A stretch of DNA of 64,000 nucleotides, taken from assembly GCA_963847575.1 (NCBI GenBank), contig CAWKAL010000110.1, forward strand, positions 1 through 64,000, written 5' to 3'. The notes beneath the pieces are model-generated. The model was not told the origin of the DNA and made no database searches. It saw only the letters and a program-made list of their open reading frames with translations. A program made the position numbers and the translations under genes. Below, piece by piece: positions 53,201 to 64,000 of this stretch. The stretch's first letter is position 1. Each line of letters starts with the position of its first letter. The stretch comes from JASBSR01 sp963847575 (GTDB taxonomy: Bacteria; Pseudomonadota; Gammaproteobacteria; SZUA-229).

Positions 53201-55357
53201 ATCTTCTTCGACACTGTCGACCAGCCATAACGGCAGCGCCGTGGTTTCATCGAAGTTGCCCTTGTCATCATAAACCCGCAGCACATACTTGAGCTTGATC
53301 ACCGGTGCGGTGAATTTTTCTATGTCAGCAGACCAGTGCGCGCGGTTATTTTCATCGACCGGTACGATGTTCATGGGTTCATCGCGGGTCGATTGTTCGT
53401 CTTCGAAGATGCGCACTTCTGCATGATGGATAAAACTCGGGTAATTACTGTAGACCTGGAAGCTGACCGCGTTTTCCGCCAGCTCAGTTTCAGTGTCATC
53501 CCGGTAACGCACCGTGTTCGGCCAGGCGGTAACATTCAGTCGTGGACGCATTTCAAGATTATCGAAACGGAACTGGATGTCGGCTTTTTCCAGTGCAACA
53601 TCGGTACAGCGTTGCAGGTCAGCAATATTTTTATACGGATCATATTCCGGCACGCCATCGATGGTGATACGCATCAGGTTGAGTGCAAACGGGTTGTGCG
53701 CAGTGGCTTCGCGGTCGATGCGGGTGATATCGAGGCCTTCGTTTTCTTCCAGCACTGCAAGTTCGTCGTACAGCACCTGCACTTCGACGCGCGAGGTATC
53801 AAACTGTTTGAAGCCGGTGTTGGCCACATCTTTCGAATGCACATAACCGAGGCCTTCATATTCGACCTGCTTGTCGTCCAGGCCGAGTTCCTGTTTCACC
53901 ATCTCCATGGCGCGACGCGCGCGTGAGGTTGAAAGACCGATATCATCGCCGTATACCATCGATGTACGACGATCCATGCGCTCGTTATTGGTATACCCGG
54001 TAAAGCCAAGACGTACATTGGACTTGTCAGAAATTTCATCCATGAGTTTTTTCAGGCGACTGGTGTAACCTTCCGGCAACATCGGCTTGCCTTCTTTATA
54101 ACGTATCGCGCGGATCGGGCCCGAGGGCGGATCGTACGCCAGGGTGATGGTTTCGGCGACATCAGCATCTGGGCAAGCCTGCGGCTCGGCAGTGAATTCC
54201 TGAAATGGATCGTCGTGCCAGAACTCGACTTCAACACGCGTATTCAGTGCGCGGCCTTTCTCGGTATCATTCGAAGCCACCGGGAACGCCGAACCTTTGC
54301 CGGTCGAGCTCACCGCGTTGTTCTCCAGACCCATCGCATCCTGGATGCCGAGCGCGACACGGCGTCCACGCGCTTTCGACAAACCGGTGTGGTCACGATA
54401 AATACGTTCAGCACCGTCGGTCAACGGCAGGTTATCGGTATGGCCGACGAAGTGCACGACAACATTGTTCTTGTCACGCAGGTTGCCCAGCACCTCGCTA
54501 ATCTGGCGAATAAATTCAGCAGGAATTTCGGTCTGGCCTACTTCGAGCCGTAGCGGCGACACCAGATTTTTCAGCCGCGCGCGTTTTGCATTGCCGGCGC
54601 GGTATTGCAGTTTACACACCGTTTCATTGCGGCAGACCTTGACACGGTTGAGACCGACAGCCGCGATCACAACTTCTTTATCAACCGCAGTCTCGGTGAT
54701 TTCGTCGTACCACACCTGTACTTCCACACGACGGTTCCTGCGCTTACCTTCTACCGTATCGTTGCTGGCTATCGGCTGGCTCTCGCCGGCACCGTCATAG
54801 CTGACGGACTCGGGTTCGAGATCGAGTGCGCGCTGGAAAAATTCTGCGGTGATTTCTGCGCGGGCACGCGACAGGCCAATATTGTCACCGTATTTTGCTG
54901 TCAGCCCCGGGCCAAGCTTGTCAGTATCACTGTGGCCAATAAAGTGCACCCGTACATTGGCGCGGTGCTTCATGCCATTGAGCACTTCGCGTAATTGCGT
55001 TACCGCGGATTCGGGAATATCGGCTTCACCTGAACGGAAACCAATCGGCGGCACTGCATTTTCGAGTTTGAAAGTATCAGCTTTCTTGTCGAGCACTTTC
55101 TGCATCTCGACACGGTCTTCCTCGCGCGGCCTGAAGAAAGTTTCATCCTGTATCCAGAGATTGAATACTTCATCCGGTGGCAACTGCTGTTCGGTGTTCT
55201 CGCCCAGCGGGTGCGACTGCAACTGTAATGCAGGCGACGCAGTAGTGCCTTCAGGCGCATCGTCAAAACCAAGCTCGGCATAGAGCGGCCCTGCCAGCGC
55301 ACTCAGCAGCGTGCCGAACAACAGGGTGTGCAGATATTTGTGCATCGCTCTAGTCAT
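50219..55357 (-). CDS. Outer-membrane protein with three OmpA-like domains and a C-terminal barrel region
   Basis: From ATG 55357 the protein has 1712 residues and a signal peptide ending GPLYAELG. Three OmpA-like peptidoglycan-binding domains follow, at about residues 110-225 (VHFIGHSDTDKLG, NIGLSRARAEIT), 265-395 (VVVHFVGHTDN, TGLSKARGRRVALG) and 405-555 (GFTGYTNNERMD, DIGLSTSRARRAM). After beta-sandwich-like segments (about 560-830), residues about 830 to the end are rich in alternating polar and hydrophobic strands with Asp, Asn and Gly turns (LAFYANGQFGDDWELTTSAD and many more), like a large outer-membrane barrel. The gene overlaps the stop of the giant upstream gene by eight bases, so they are coupled. 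The frame is intact over 5 kb. Confidence 0.85.
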   Translation of the reverse strand: MTRAMHKYLHTLLFGTLLSALAGPLYAELGFDDAPEGTTASPALQLQSHPLGENTEQQLPPDEVFNLWIQDETFFRPREEDRVEMQKVLDKKADTFKLENAVPPIGFRSGEADIPESAVTQLREVLNGMKHRANVRVHFIGHSDTDKLGPGLTAKYGDNIGLSRARAEITAEFFQRALDLEPESVSYDGAGESQPIASNDTVEGKRRNRRVEVQVWYDEITETAVDKEVVIAAVGLNRVKVCRNETVCKLQYRAGNAKRARLKNLVSPLRLEVGQTEIPAEFIRQISEVLGNLRDKNNVVVHFVGHTDNLPLTDGAERIYRDHTGLSKARGRRVALGIQDAMGLENNAVSSTGKGSAFPVASNDTEKGRALNTRVEVEFWHDDPFQEFTAEPQACPDADVAETITLAYDPPSGPIRAIRYKEGKPMLPEGYTSRLKKLMDEISDKSNVRLGFTGYTNNERMDRRTSMVYGDDIGLSTSRARRAMEMVKQELGLDDKQVEYEGLGYVHSKDVANTGFKQFDTSRVEVQVLYDELAVLEENEGLDITRIDREATAHNPFALNLMRITIDGVPEYDPYKNIADLQRCTDVALEKADIQFRFDNLEMRPRLNVTAWPNTVRYRDDTETELAENAVSFQVYSNYPSFIHHAEVRIFEDEQSTRDEPMNIVPVDENNRAHWSADIEKFTAPVIKLKYVLRVYDDKGNFDETTALPLWLVDSVEEDALAAFDEDVTAVEQLVGYGENHLGMQNIPLAGGTVLVNGSNIPEGFSVWLAGRRMPVSAEHTFVAEEIFPKGFHTVEVAVLDPAGNGDLYMRELQFDKSDWFYVGIADLTIAKDSTNGPAQLVTGDKTHYDNDLNVDGRLAFYANGQFGDDWELTTSADTLEGPFDELFTNFIEKDPQSLFRRIDPDLAYPTFGDDSTVVENAPTSGKFYVKLRQHDSFGLWGNFKIAYTDTDLAHIDRGLYGANGHYESMGATEFGEKSIMVDGFAAEPGTIAGRDEFRGTGGSLYFLRHQDLLIGSERLRIEVRDKDSGIVIGVKNLTPAIDYDIDYIQGRVILSEPLSSTANDDLLVDNGSLSGNPAFLVARYEYTPGFADINDVAVGGRAHVWFNDNVKLGITASKQDEADNENTLNGIDLTLRKNAGTWLKAEIASSKGDGTGALNSNDGGFNFNQLDQDLDPNTKADAYRIEASTRLEDLVDNSRGTASVYTQNREAGFSAPGQLTANETEQFGGKLNMALSEDMNLNVKADSRDQENSLNTSAVDADVEYLLDENWRLSTGGRLDTREDNSAVIAATQKTGNRFDVAFEAAFDSKEDWTAYGFTQVTANTTGNREENNRVGGGGSIRATENLKLDGELSFGQTGTGAKLGTDYLVSDRSSVYLNYALENERTDNGVSSRRGNMNTGVRSRYSDSVSVYAEERYAHGDVPTGLTHALGVDLAPNDRWTYGASLEAGSLTDDNTGADTERRALGLKTSYTYEAVQYSGALEYRTDDTDNTIGGTNNRKTWLVKNSVKYQLDPAWRFIGKLNHSDSKSSQGEFFDGKFTEAVLGYGYRPILNDRWNSLFKYTYFFNVPTAEQVTTQNTSVEFLQKSHILSLDTIYDLTTRWSLGGKYAYRLGQVSQDRVNPEFFDSRASLYILRADWHFTYKWDVLMEARLLDLPDAQDQRSGTLFGIYRHVGKNLKFGVGYNFTDFSDDLTDLDYDSQGFFINLVGKI

Positions 55358-58300
55358 CGAAGCCACCCTTCGTCGCCGGCTTGCCGCGACGCCAGAATAC
55401 TTCGGTTTCGATTTCGAGGCGGTAACAACAATCCAGGCCTTCCCAGCGACGTTCGACTTCGTCTTTCACACTTTGCAGGCGATCTTCCACCAGCGAAGGC
55501 TCTTCAACATCTGCCAGGTAGGACAGGCGCAATACTGATGGCGCTTCGATTAATTTTTCCAGCAGCAGGCCAACACGCGACAGCCACTGGGTACGCATCT
55601 CGGTGGTGCCGGGCTCGAACACGGCATCGGCCATGTCGAGACGTACCACGCGATGGATAGTGGCACCGAAGTTATACTTCAGCATCTTGCCGCGGGTAGC
55701 GCGCTGTACTCGCGGATTTTCTGTGGTCATGCGATAACCGCTCGGCAGACTGCGTTCATCGAGCTTGATAATAAAGTTCGAACCGCGATCTTCATTCGGC
55801 ACCACCGCACAGGTGATATGGAAGCGGCCGAATTCATCGGTCTTGGCTTCGATACCGCGCGCAGTGACCACGCGTGAACTCGGTATTCCCTCTTCACCTT
55901 CATCCTGGTAACCGTTCAGGTTCTTGTCATCGAACACCTTGCCGATGATGTCGGAACAGTCGAAGGTCGGGTCGGGCACGACGCGCACCGTGGCACTCGC
56001 CTGCTCTGAGGCGGCTTCGCCATTGCGGTTATTAATGACCTGCGCAAGGTTGATGTATTCACCTTCACCAACACCGGAACCGACCACCAGCAGCAGCTTG
56101 ATGGTTCTGACTTCAGATGAATTCAGTGTCAGGTTCGGCCAGGTCAGCATCAGGCCGTTGATTGTCGGTTCGGTCGGCACACCGTCGATACGCGCCGAGC
56201 CGGCCACGTACTTGAAGCCCGCCGGGAAGTTATCGACGATATCGAGATCCTGCAATGGCGCTGCCAGCGTATTGTTCAGCGTAATGGTGTACGGGATCAG
56301 CTGGCTACGGGTGACATTGAGCAGCGCCGAAGTTTTCGAAATCGCGATTGCAGCATCCAGCTCCGGATCGATCGGGATATGGTTGTTGTATATCTGGCTG
56401 GTGAACGGGCTCGCGCTATTGCCCAGGGTGTATTGCAGGTAATAATTCGTGCCCGTCGTGCGCGGTGCGATCGAAGTTGCCGGCGCCTGTTCAGAGACCT
56501 GGATTTCGCAACGATCCGGTACCGTGCTGAGCTGGTCATCTGCACTGCCGGGACAGGTCGGTACGCTGAACGGTGGATCCGTCAGCGCCAGTGCCGGCGG
56601 AATTATCACCGAGGTGGTACCAACATAGCCCGTGGCCGGTGGCGTAACTTCAATGACATACGCGTCGCCGACATCACAGTTACCGGCCACGCTGAAGTTC
56701 ATGTCGAACTTGTAATAACCGTCTGCCAGTGTCACCTGGTTTTGTTGCGCGGGATCATTGAAGCAGCTCACCGGCACCGGCAGGCTGCCGTTGCTTGCAT
56801 TCAACATAGTGAGCGTAACGCCTTCGACCGGGGTGCGCAGTATCGAATTGTAAACCACGCCGTTAGGATCAATCGGCAGGTTGAGGTTGAAGGTATTGCT
56901 ACCGGCGCCAACGCTGATGCTGCTGATCAGTTGCAGGCCGTCGCTAAACGGCACGGCAGAACTCGCGGAGTCGGCCACACCCAGTAAGGCACTGCCGCCG
57001 CCTGCGCCCGGCGCGATAAAGCGCAGTTCGTATTCACCGCCTGCGATACTGCTCGGGGTCAGACCGATAATGCGGTACTGGCCGTTGGCGTCGGTGAACA
57101 CGTTATCGAGCAACTGGGTGTTGAGATAAATTTCTACACTCCAGTTTTCCAGCAGGCGTTCATTGCTGTCGAGCACGTTATCAAAATTGGCATCGTGCCA
57201 CGCGGTGCCGTTGAGCACGGCGATACCCGGTGCCGAACCGATATCTACATTGGCCGAGTCGGATGCGTTCTGTGCGCCCGCGTTCCAGCTAACATTGGCG
57301 GTGTTGTCGATCATGGTGCCGTCGGCGAGAGACGCATTCACATCAACTACAAAATTCAACGTGACCGAAACACCCGCTTCGAGTACGCCATAGGTGGTAC
57401 CGAAATCGGCCGTAACCACGCCAGCGAGTTCGCTGACACCGTTGACAGAACCGTTCATGCGACCTGAACCGTTCACATAACTTATTTGTCCGGCCACCGG
57501 CAGGTTGAGATCGTCGGTGATCAGCAGGTTGGTCACGTCGACGCTGCCGACGTTCTCAGCGCGGATAATATATTCGAGCTGGCCCCCGGCACGCGCGACA
57601 CCGCCACCGACCACCTGCACTTCCTTGGTGATGACGACCTGTTGTGCATTACCAATCGCGATCACGGTGGGCTGGTCGCCGTTCTCGTCGTTACCGTCGG
57701 CGTCGGATAACTCGTCGGGTAATTCGTTCGATGCCAGTGTTGCCTGGTTCGTCACTAACTGGCCGGCCGCACCCGTGACTGTTACATCGAAGGTCACCAG
57801 CGCTGACCGACCCGGGTTCATCTGGCCGTTACCGGGTGTCGGTAATGGCAAGTCAGACGAACTGATATCGATGCCGGCGATCAGCGGAGATGTGCCGGGC
57901 ACCGTATCGGTGATCGCATTACCATTGATGGTGACACTGTCTGCAATATAGCTTGAATTGGCCGGCACGTTATCGCTGAGGATAACGCTGGTGCCAGGTA
58001 TCGCGCCGGCATTGCTGATGTTGAATGTGTAACGCAGGGTATCGCCGGTATCAACCACGCCATCAAGCAATACATCGTTCAGCAGGGTCACGGTTTTCTG
58101 CACATCGAGTATCGGCAGGTTGCCAATCACGTCCTGCGTCGGGTCACCGAAGATATCGGTGGACGGATCATCCGACTGCTGTGTCGGGAACGGACCGCTG
58201 CCAACACCTTCGCCGGTGACAAAGCCCTGGTTGGAAATAATCGTGCCGTTAACGATGTCAGTAGCCACTACTACATCAAATGTAATGGTGGCGACATTGG

Positions 58301-61300
58301 TCGTGGTGCCACTAGCATCGGCGCGCATGGTACCCGGCGTGGGATCTTCCGGTGCGTTGATCAGGATTCCGTTTTGCAGAGGCGAAACCCCGGCGGCCGG
58401 ATCGGCAATGACGGCACCGTTCAAGGTGGTACTGCCGGCAACATACGTCGTATTCGCCGGTACCTGGTCACGCAGGAAGGTATTGATTGCGTTTTCGACA
58501 CCGATGTTTTTCGCGGTGATGGTGTAACGCAAGCTGTCACCCTGCGCGAGCACATTGGGATCGCCGGTTAAATCCTGCGACAGTTTTTGCAAGGCGGAAT
58601 GTTGGTACCGAACCCACCAGGGTATTGGTGGTGTCTTCGTCACCGAAGATCAGCGGATTATCTGCGCCGTTGACGTTGGGATCATCCGACAACAGGGTGC
58701 TGAAGTTGGGCGCTTCTACCAGGGCCTGGTTGCGTATCAGGCTGCCGCTTGGCAGCACCGGCTGAATAGTGACATCAAACGTAATGGTGACATTGTCCGG
58801 TGTTACCAGGTTGCCGACATCACCCAGGTTAATATTACTGATATCCACCAGGCCGGCGCCGTTAGCACCGCCATTGATAATACTGTTGTCAGTCCCTGCA
58901 GTGGTGGTGATATTTGCCATCGAACCGGGGACAAACAGGCCCGGTGGTGTCGTTAACCTGTCGGGTTCATCAGTCACGCGTATGCCGTTAATAGCGACCG
59001 GGCCCGTGTTCTGGATAAATATGGTGTAGCTCAGGGTGTCACCCGGTTCTGCATTCACACCCGGATCCTGTCCCGAGGTAGTGTTGACCACGGTTTTCTG
59101 AATCACCAGGATCGGCGCCTCGGTCAACACCGTGTGGTTATCCTGGTTATCAACGACTAAGGGTGTACCGTCGGTGAGTACCCGCGTATAGGTTCTGACT
59201 TCACCGACAGCGCCTGCACCCGCAGTATCGGCACTGAACCATTCGGTGACACCCGCAACATTGGTTAATGACACAGCATTGATAGTATCGACATCGAGGA
59301 AAGCATCGTAAGTGATCACCAGGCGTTCATTGGCAGCAATTATCGCAGCCGGCTGCAACGGTGAAGAGGTCGTGGTAATAACAAACTCGCATGTTGGCGC
59401 CGGTGTGTGTACTAGCGTGTAATCCGTGTTGAGTACCAGGGTGCGCAATACCGCTAGCGCATCATCGGTCACCTGTACGATTACATTGTTCGGAGAAATA
59501 TCGCAGGTACCGCCGGTTTGGGGTGGGCCGGCGTCTGTCACATCAGGCAAACGATCTCGAATGGTAATATCGTGCGCGGGACCTGTGCCGGTATTTTCAA
59601 CTTCCAGTCGATACGCAATCGGACTGCCAAACTGCGCGATCGCCGGGCCGGTTTTAATCAGCGTCAACTCGGGTTCAACCACGGTCATGTTGCCGGTGGT
59701 GACCGGCACAGTCACACCCTGCGTGCCGTTGTCATCATCGACCATGTTGAAGGTGTAACTCGCGGTGTTGTTAAACAACAGCGGTGGAGTTGCGGTATTC
59801 ACCGGCTGATTGCGCAGCTGCACGGTAATATCTATTTCAACCTGCTCATTCGCCGGGATATCAATCCCGTCGGGACCTGAATCCTGGATAATAAGATTTT
59901 TCGCATCGCCAACATTGACAGGTGTCCAGGGCAGCGAGCCCGAAACACGCGTCACGCTGACAAACACAAGATCTGCCGCGGACAGGGCGAGATTATCCAG
60001 GATGCGCACGTCATGGATCGCCGTTGGCTGCACCACGTCCGGAATGGTGATGCGATAGGTGAACGGTTCACCGATCGATGCGTTCAGATTCGCCGGGTTC
60101 TGTTTATCCAGCGGATTCGCCGCCGGCGTCATCAAGGTCGCGGTTGCGGTATTGCTCGGGCCGTAAATTTCACGCACACCGGTGACTCCACCCACCACCG
60201 GCACGGCATCATCATCAAACGAGTAATACAGCTGCACCTGCGCCGAGTTGGTCATGGTGAGGCCGGCACCGATATCGGCTTCTGCCTGTACGCGGTAGAC
60301 GATACGCAAGGTCTCACCCGGCGGAATGTTGTACTGGTTCGCTACACCGGAATCGAAATCCCAGGTCGCGACTCCTGTGGCCGCGTTATACACCGGCGCA
60401 ACATTAGGTAACACTGTTGCTGCCACCACCAGTTGTGTACTGACCATGGTGATAGTCGCACCGCCGTTACGCAAACCGACAGGAATAATGTCGCGCAATA
60501 CCGTGTCATACGCCGGCGCAGTGCCATTATTGGTAATATCGACGGTGTAATCGATCAGCTCGTTGGCATCAATAATGACATCACCGCCCGCAGGCAATGC
60601 GGTTTTGGCAACGCTTAGATCAGGTTGTAGTACTGCAATTGCTTCGTTATCAGTTTCCGTGGTGGCTGCACCGAGCGCGGTGGTGTAATCCAGGGTCGCG
60701 GTATTGGTCAGCGCGATATTATTGACTTGCGGATGCACAAGGTTGAGTACGCGCGCGCGATACACCAGGACAAATTCGTCATTCGCGGTATTGTTATCAG
60801 CAGCATTGACGATATCACCCAGGGTCCAGGTCACGGTGCTCGGGCCGGTGATCGGATTCCCTGCGACCGTGATGTTCGCTGCCAGAATATCGCTATGGGT
60901 GAAAGGCGGGATCGCCGCATACGGCGCTGCAGTATCACCGTTGATGCTGACAACACCTTCGAACGCAAGCCCCTGTGGTAATAGATCGCGTACCACCACC
61001 GCCGGCGTTGAACCTTCCTGTACGGTCAAACGCAATTCGTAATCAATAATGTCACCAATGCGCACATTGGCGTCACCCGCAACAAAGGTATCCGTGAGAC
61101 GTGTTTTCACCACGGCGTTGTTATCACTGGTGGTGACGACCGCGATGATCGGTGCAGTACAGTAATCATTCGGCGCGGTAATCATGGGACAGCCCGCGCC
61201 GGTACGTTCATCTGCAGACACACCGTTCAGCGAGGTCCAGTCGGCAAGCACGCTGTTGTTAATCGACAGGTCGGCGAGCACGTTGTCCTGCACCACTACG

Positions 61301-64000
61301 CGATAGGTCAGTACCAGTTGCTGCGCGGCACCGACCGGGATATCGAGGGTTTCGTCGGCATTGCCCCGGCCCCAGATCAGCGGGCCGCCCGGCGCGCCGG
61401 CAGGGACTGGATCAAACAGGGGAATGGCAGCGCCGCCGATAGTCGCACTCGCCGAGCCTGCAACAAACTGCAAGGCCGCCGGCAGGGTGTCGACAATATT
61501 GGTATCAAACGCGGTGCTGGTGCCGTTGTTAGTCAGCGTGAGTACGTACTCGATGATGTCACCACCGTCTGGCGGATCTGTGGCGACTTTGCCCGGCGTG
61601 ACATTACTCGCCACCTTGGTGCCGACCAGTAACGGTTCTTCCACATCAACCTGCGGTGCGGCCACCGGCCCCGAAGTCGCCGTGCCGCCGTATGTCACCA
61701 TTGGTGAAATCCGCGGTCGCCGCGTTGAGCATGGCATCACCGGCATCGGTGCTGAGGTTGTTTTCGATGCGCGCGAAATAATTGATGCGAATCGTTGGTA
61801 CAATGGGACCCGGCGTTGCATCATTTTCGGTATTCGTCACCACATTTCCGATAGTCCACGTCACCACGCTACTGGCGTTGACAGTGGGTGCGGCAATGGC
61901 CGGTGCAGCTCCGTTGATGGTGTTAATGCCGGAGAAACTATAGGTGATATCGCCGGGATTATTCAGCAGCACATAGGCCGCGTTCTGTGGCAAGCCGGAA
62001 GCGGCGAACAGGTCATCGTTAATCACCAGGTTATTGGTGACACCTTCCGGAATGGAAATCACCAGTTCGAAATTCTTGACTTCACCTATGGTGGGTACGA
62101 CCGCGGGATTTAAATCGTTCTTGGCAATGTCTACCGGCAGTACGCTCAGGTTGATATTGGTGAACGTGGCTTCGTAATCATTCAGCAGACTGCCGGCGTT
62201 GGGTATCGCACCGATGCGCATGCCGGTGGCGGTGCCGTCAGCACCAATCGTACCGCCCGAATTCAATGCGGTGTTCGCATCGGGCAATGATGTCCAGTCT
62301 GCCTGTATGGTGTTATCCAGCACTTCGAGCGGCTGCACCAGCGAACTGGCCAGTATGTCAAAGGTAAATACAAAGCTGCCACCGCTGGCCGCAATTGGCG
62401 CCGGTGTAGCCATGCTGAAGATCGGTTTGTTTGCGCCCAGCGTGGCTGTATCAACACTGACGTTCGCCGAGTTACTCAGCGCTACATAGCTCAGGTTGGC
62501 GACCGCATCCAGATCATCCAGCACGCGCAGGTTATACGCTGGCGAAGTACCGTTGTTGGTCGCAGTCACCGTCACCGTGATGACGTCATCGGCATCGGCA
62601 TTCGCGACGGCGTAGGACTTGTCGAGCACGATCAAAGGTTCGCGCACGGTGATATCGGCGGGGCCAAGATTAATCACCACCGGGTTGCCGCCGGCATCGG
62701 TGTAACTCACCGTGACCTGGGTACTGCCTGCACCAACACCACCGTTGCGTATCATGGCGTTTTCGACGTTGGCTGCCGTGTTTTCGACGCGCGCAATAAA
62801 TGTCGCGGTGAAATTGAATGTCGGGCCGGTGGTTAATTGCTGGTTGCCGAAATTCCATTCGACCAGGTTGTCGGTACAGGTCGGCAACGAATGGGCCCGG
62901 GCCCGGATCGGGCGGATTTCCATTCCACACGAAACCCGCAGCTGCATAATTGGTGGTGTCGCCCACTGAATTTGTATAGCTGCCATTGAGGTCAATGGTC
63001 TGCGCTTCGATACAGCGGATGCCGGGCGGTAACTCGTCACGAATCACGAAATTATTCAGGTTCGATACCGGCATTTCCACCTGCAGCTGGTATTCGATTT
63101 CTTCGCCCACGACTACATCCTGCGGACCCACGAACGGCGCCGCACCGCCGAGTGCAGTATGTGACAGGTTGAGTACGCCTTTCGAATCCGGCGGTGCGAC
63201 CAGCGCGGTAATTTCGATAGTGGCGGTTTGCGCCGTGGTGCTGTATTCGCGCGCGCCGCCGAAGGTACCGCTGGCTTCCAGCGGTACATTCTGGTTACCG
63301 GACTCACCCGGCAAGGTGTCATAGCGGGTGGTCACCGAGTTGAGCAATTGCTGCCCCGGTGCGACTGCATCATCCGGGTTGGCGCGGTAATACAGGAATA
63401 CCGTGGTGCCTGGATCGATCTTTTGCAGCGCGGTACTGTTGGCCGACAGAATCGTCACTGTGCCTGCGCCTGCTGCGCCACCGCCCGGGGTGTTGTCCGG
63501 CAGAATGGTTATGGTGGCTTCGTCAGCCTCATCAGCCACGCCATCGCCATCATTGTCGAGGCCGTCAGTTGCCAAATTGGCAAGCGTCAATAAATCGCTT
63601 GGATCCAGCACATCGGTAATATCAACATCGTAAGCCGGGGCACGCTGGAGTAACCACCGTCTGGTCGCTTCGTTGGTAATCCTGATGCGATAGACATAAT
63701 CATCATTGGTATCGCCATCGTTCACCAGCGGCAGGAAGGTGGTACAGGCAGCACCAATGCCGTTGATGGTTTCATTACAGACATCCTTGATGACTGTCAG
63801 GCTGGGCTCGATGACACGTACATTTCGCTGACGCAATCCCGGTGGCGGATAACCCGGCGTCGTCGGACCAAATGAAATCACCGTGCCACCAAAGTTGACA
63901 TCAAAAGTGGCATTTAATGTATCTACTCGATTTGCCCCGTGCATGTTGGTGACCGGACTATCCGTATCATTCAATGTGCGCTCAACCAGGTCGACGCTGA
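55350..64000 (-). CDS. Giant DUF11-repeat surface protein, 5' end outside the window, three frameshifts
   Basis: Four overlapping frames encode about 2,880 residues and remain open at the right edge. About 14 DUF11-like repeats are visible, of the form 'GDTLRYTF-x-N-x-G... V-x-D-x-VP... Y-x-GS' (for example near 58.5, 58.1, 57.6 and 61.5 kb). Carnitine-like calcium motifs are absent, but DGLDNDGDGVADE near 63.5 kb is a likely calcium site. Two SdrD_B-like linkers (WHDANFDNVLDSNE, FDDKNLNGYQDEGE) lie near the C-terminus. The last ~90 residues (VFEPGTTEMRTQWLSRVGLL) resemble an OmpA-type fold. Breaks are near 62895 (CCC for CC), 61695 and 58574 (GG for G). Probably a cell-surface or extracellular filament protein. 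Confidence 0.82.

Overview
The window is chromosomal DNA from a gammaproteobacterium outside the Enterobacterales. The evidence is gene content and order. Reading down the minus strand from 14.0 kb, a TPR lipoprotein, lolB, ispE, tRNA-Gln, prs, rplY, pth and ychF lie divergent from hemA, prfA, prmC and moeB, which is the arrangement known from Pseudomonas. trxA-rho diverging from rhlB, amgK-murU, ydbH-ynbE-ydbL and gatCAB also fit. The genus cannot be named from the sequence alone.

Layout. 0-4.4 kb: molybdate uptake (modB partial, modA), rho, trxA, rhlB. 4.4-6.1 kb: purEK. 6.1-19.2 kb: tRNA-Met with a 118-bp tandem array, then the conserved translation, cell-envelope and haem block, ending with moeB and a JAMM peptidase. 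19.2-24.4 kb: a secreted protein built of SPWGG-type repeats, an MCE/Mla-like lipid-transport operon with a degenerate ATPase, and cyaY. 24.5-33.4 kb: gatCAB diverging from mreBCD, then CHAD, TerC and UbiA-family genes. 33.6-40.5 kb: a TtcA-family enzyme, a Ycf46-like AAA protein, a cytochrome c-FTR1 iron permease behind a Fur-box-like site, and rep. 40.8-45.7 kb: peptidoglycan recycling (ampD, ampE, amgK, murU). 45.7-50 kb: ydbH-ynbE-ydbL, DUF4202 and YceI. 50.2 kb to the end: a two-gene surface locus, with a giant DUF11-repeat protein (start outside the window) followed by a 1712-residue outer-membrane protein carrying three OmpA-like domains.

Three things stand out. First, both tRNA genes are followed by repeats carrying copies of their own 3' ends. 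Second, about nine intergenic gaps hold long palindromes built from short iterated motifs, some nested one inside another. Third, at least eight otherwise normal genes carry single-base indels or a stop codon, including the normally essential prs and gatB. The last pattern points more to sequence error than to gene decay.

How the genes fit together. Many serve the envelope: Rod shape (mreBCD), lipoprotein sorting (lolB), inter-membrane lipid transport (Mla-like and YdbH systems), peptidoglycan recycling (AmpD, AmgK, MurU) and a surface/outer-membrane pair. Others serve translation: L25, Pth, RF1, PrmC, GatCAB, two tRNAs and a TtcA-type tRNA thiolase.
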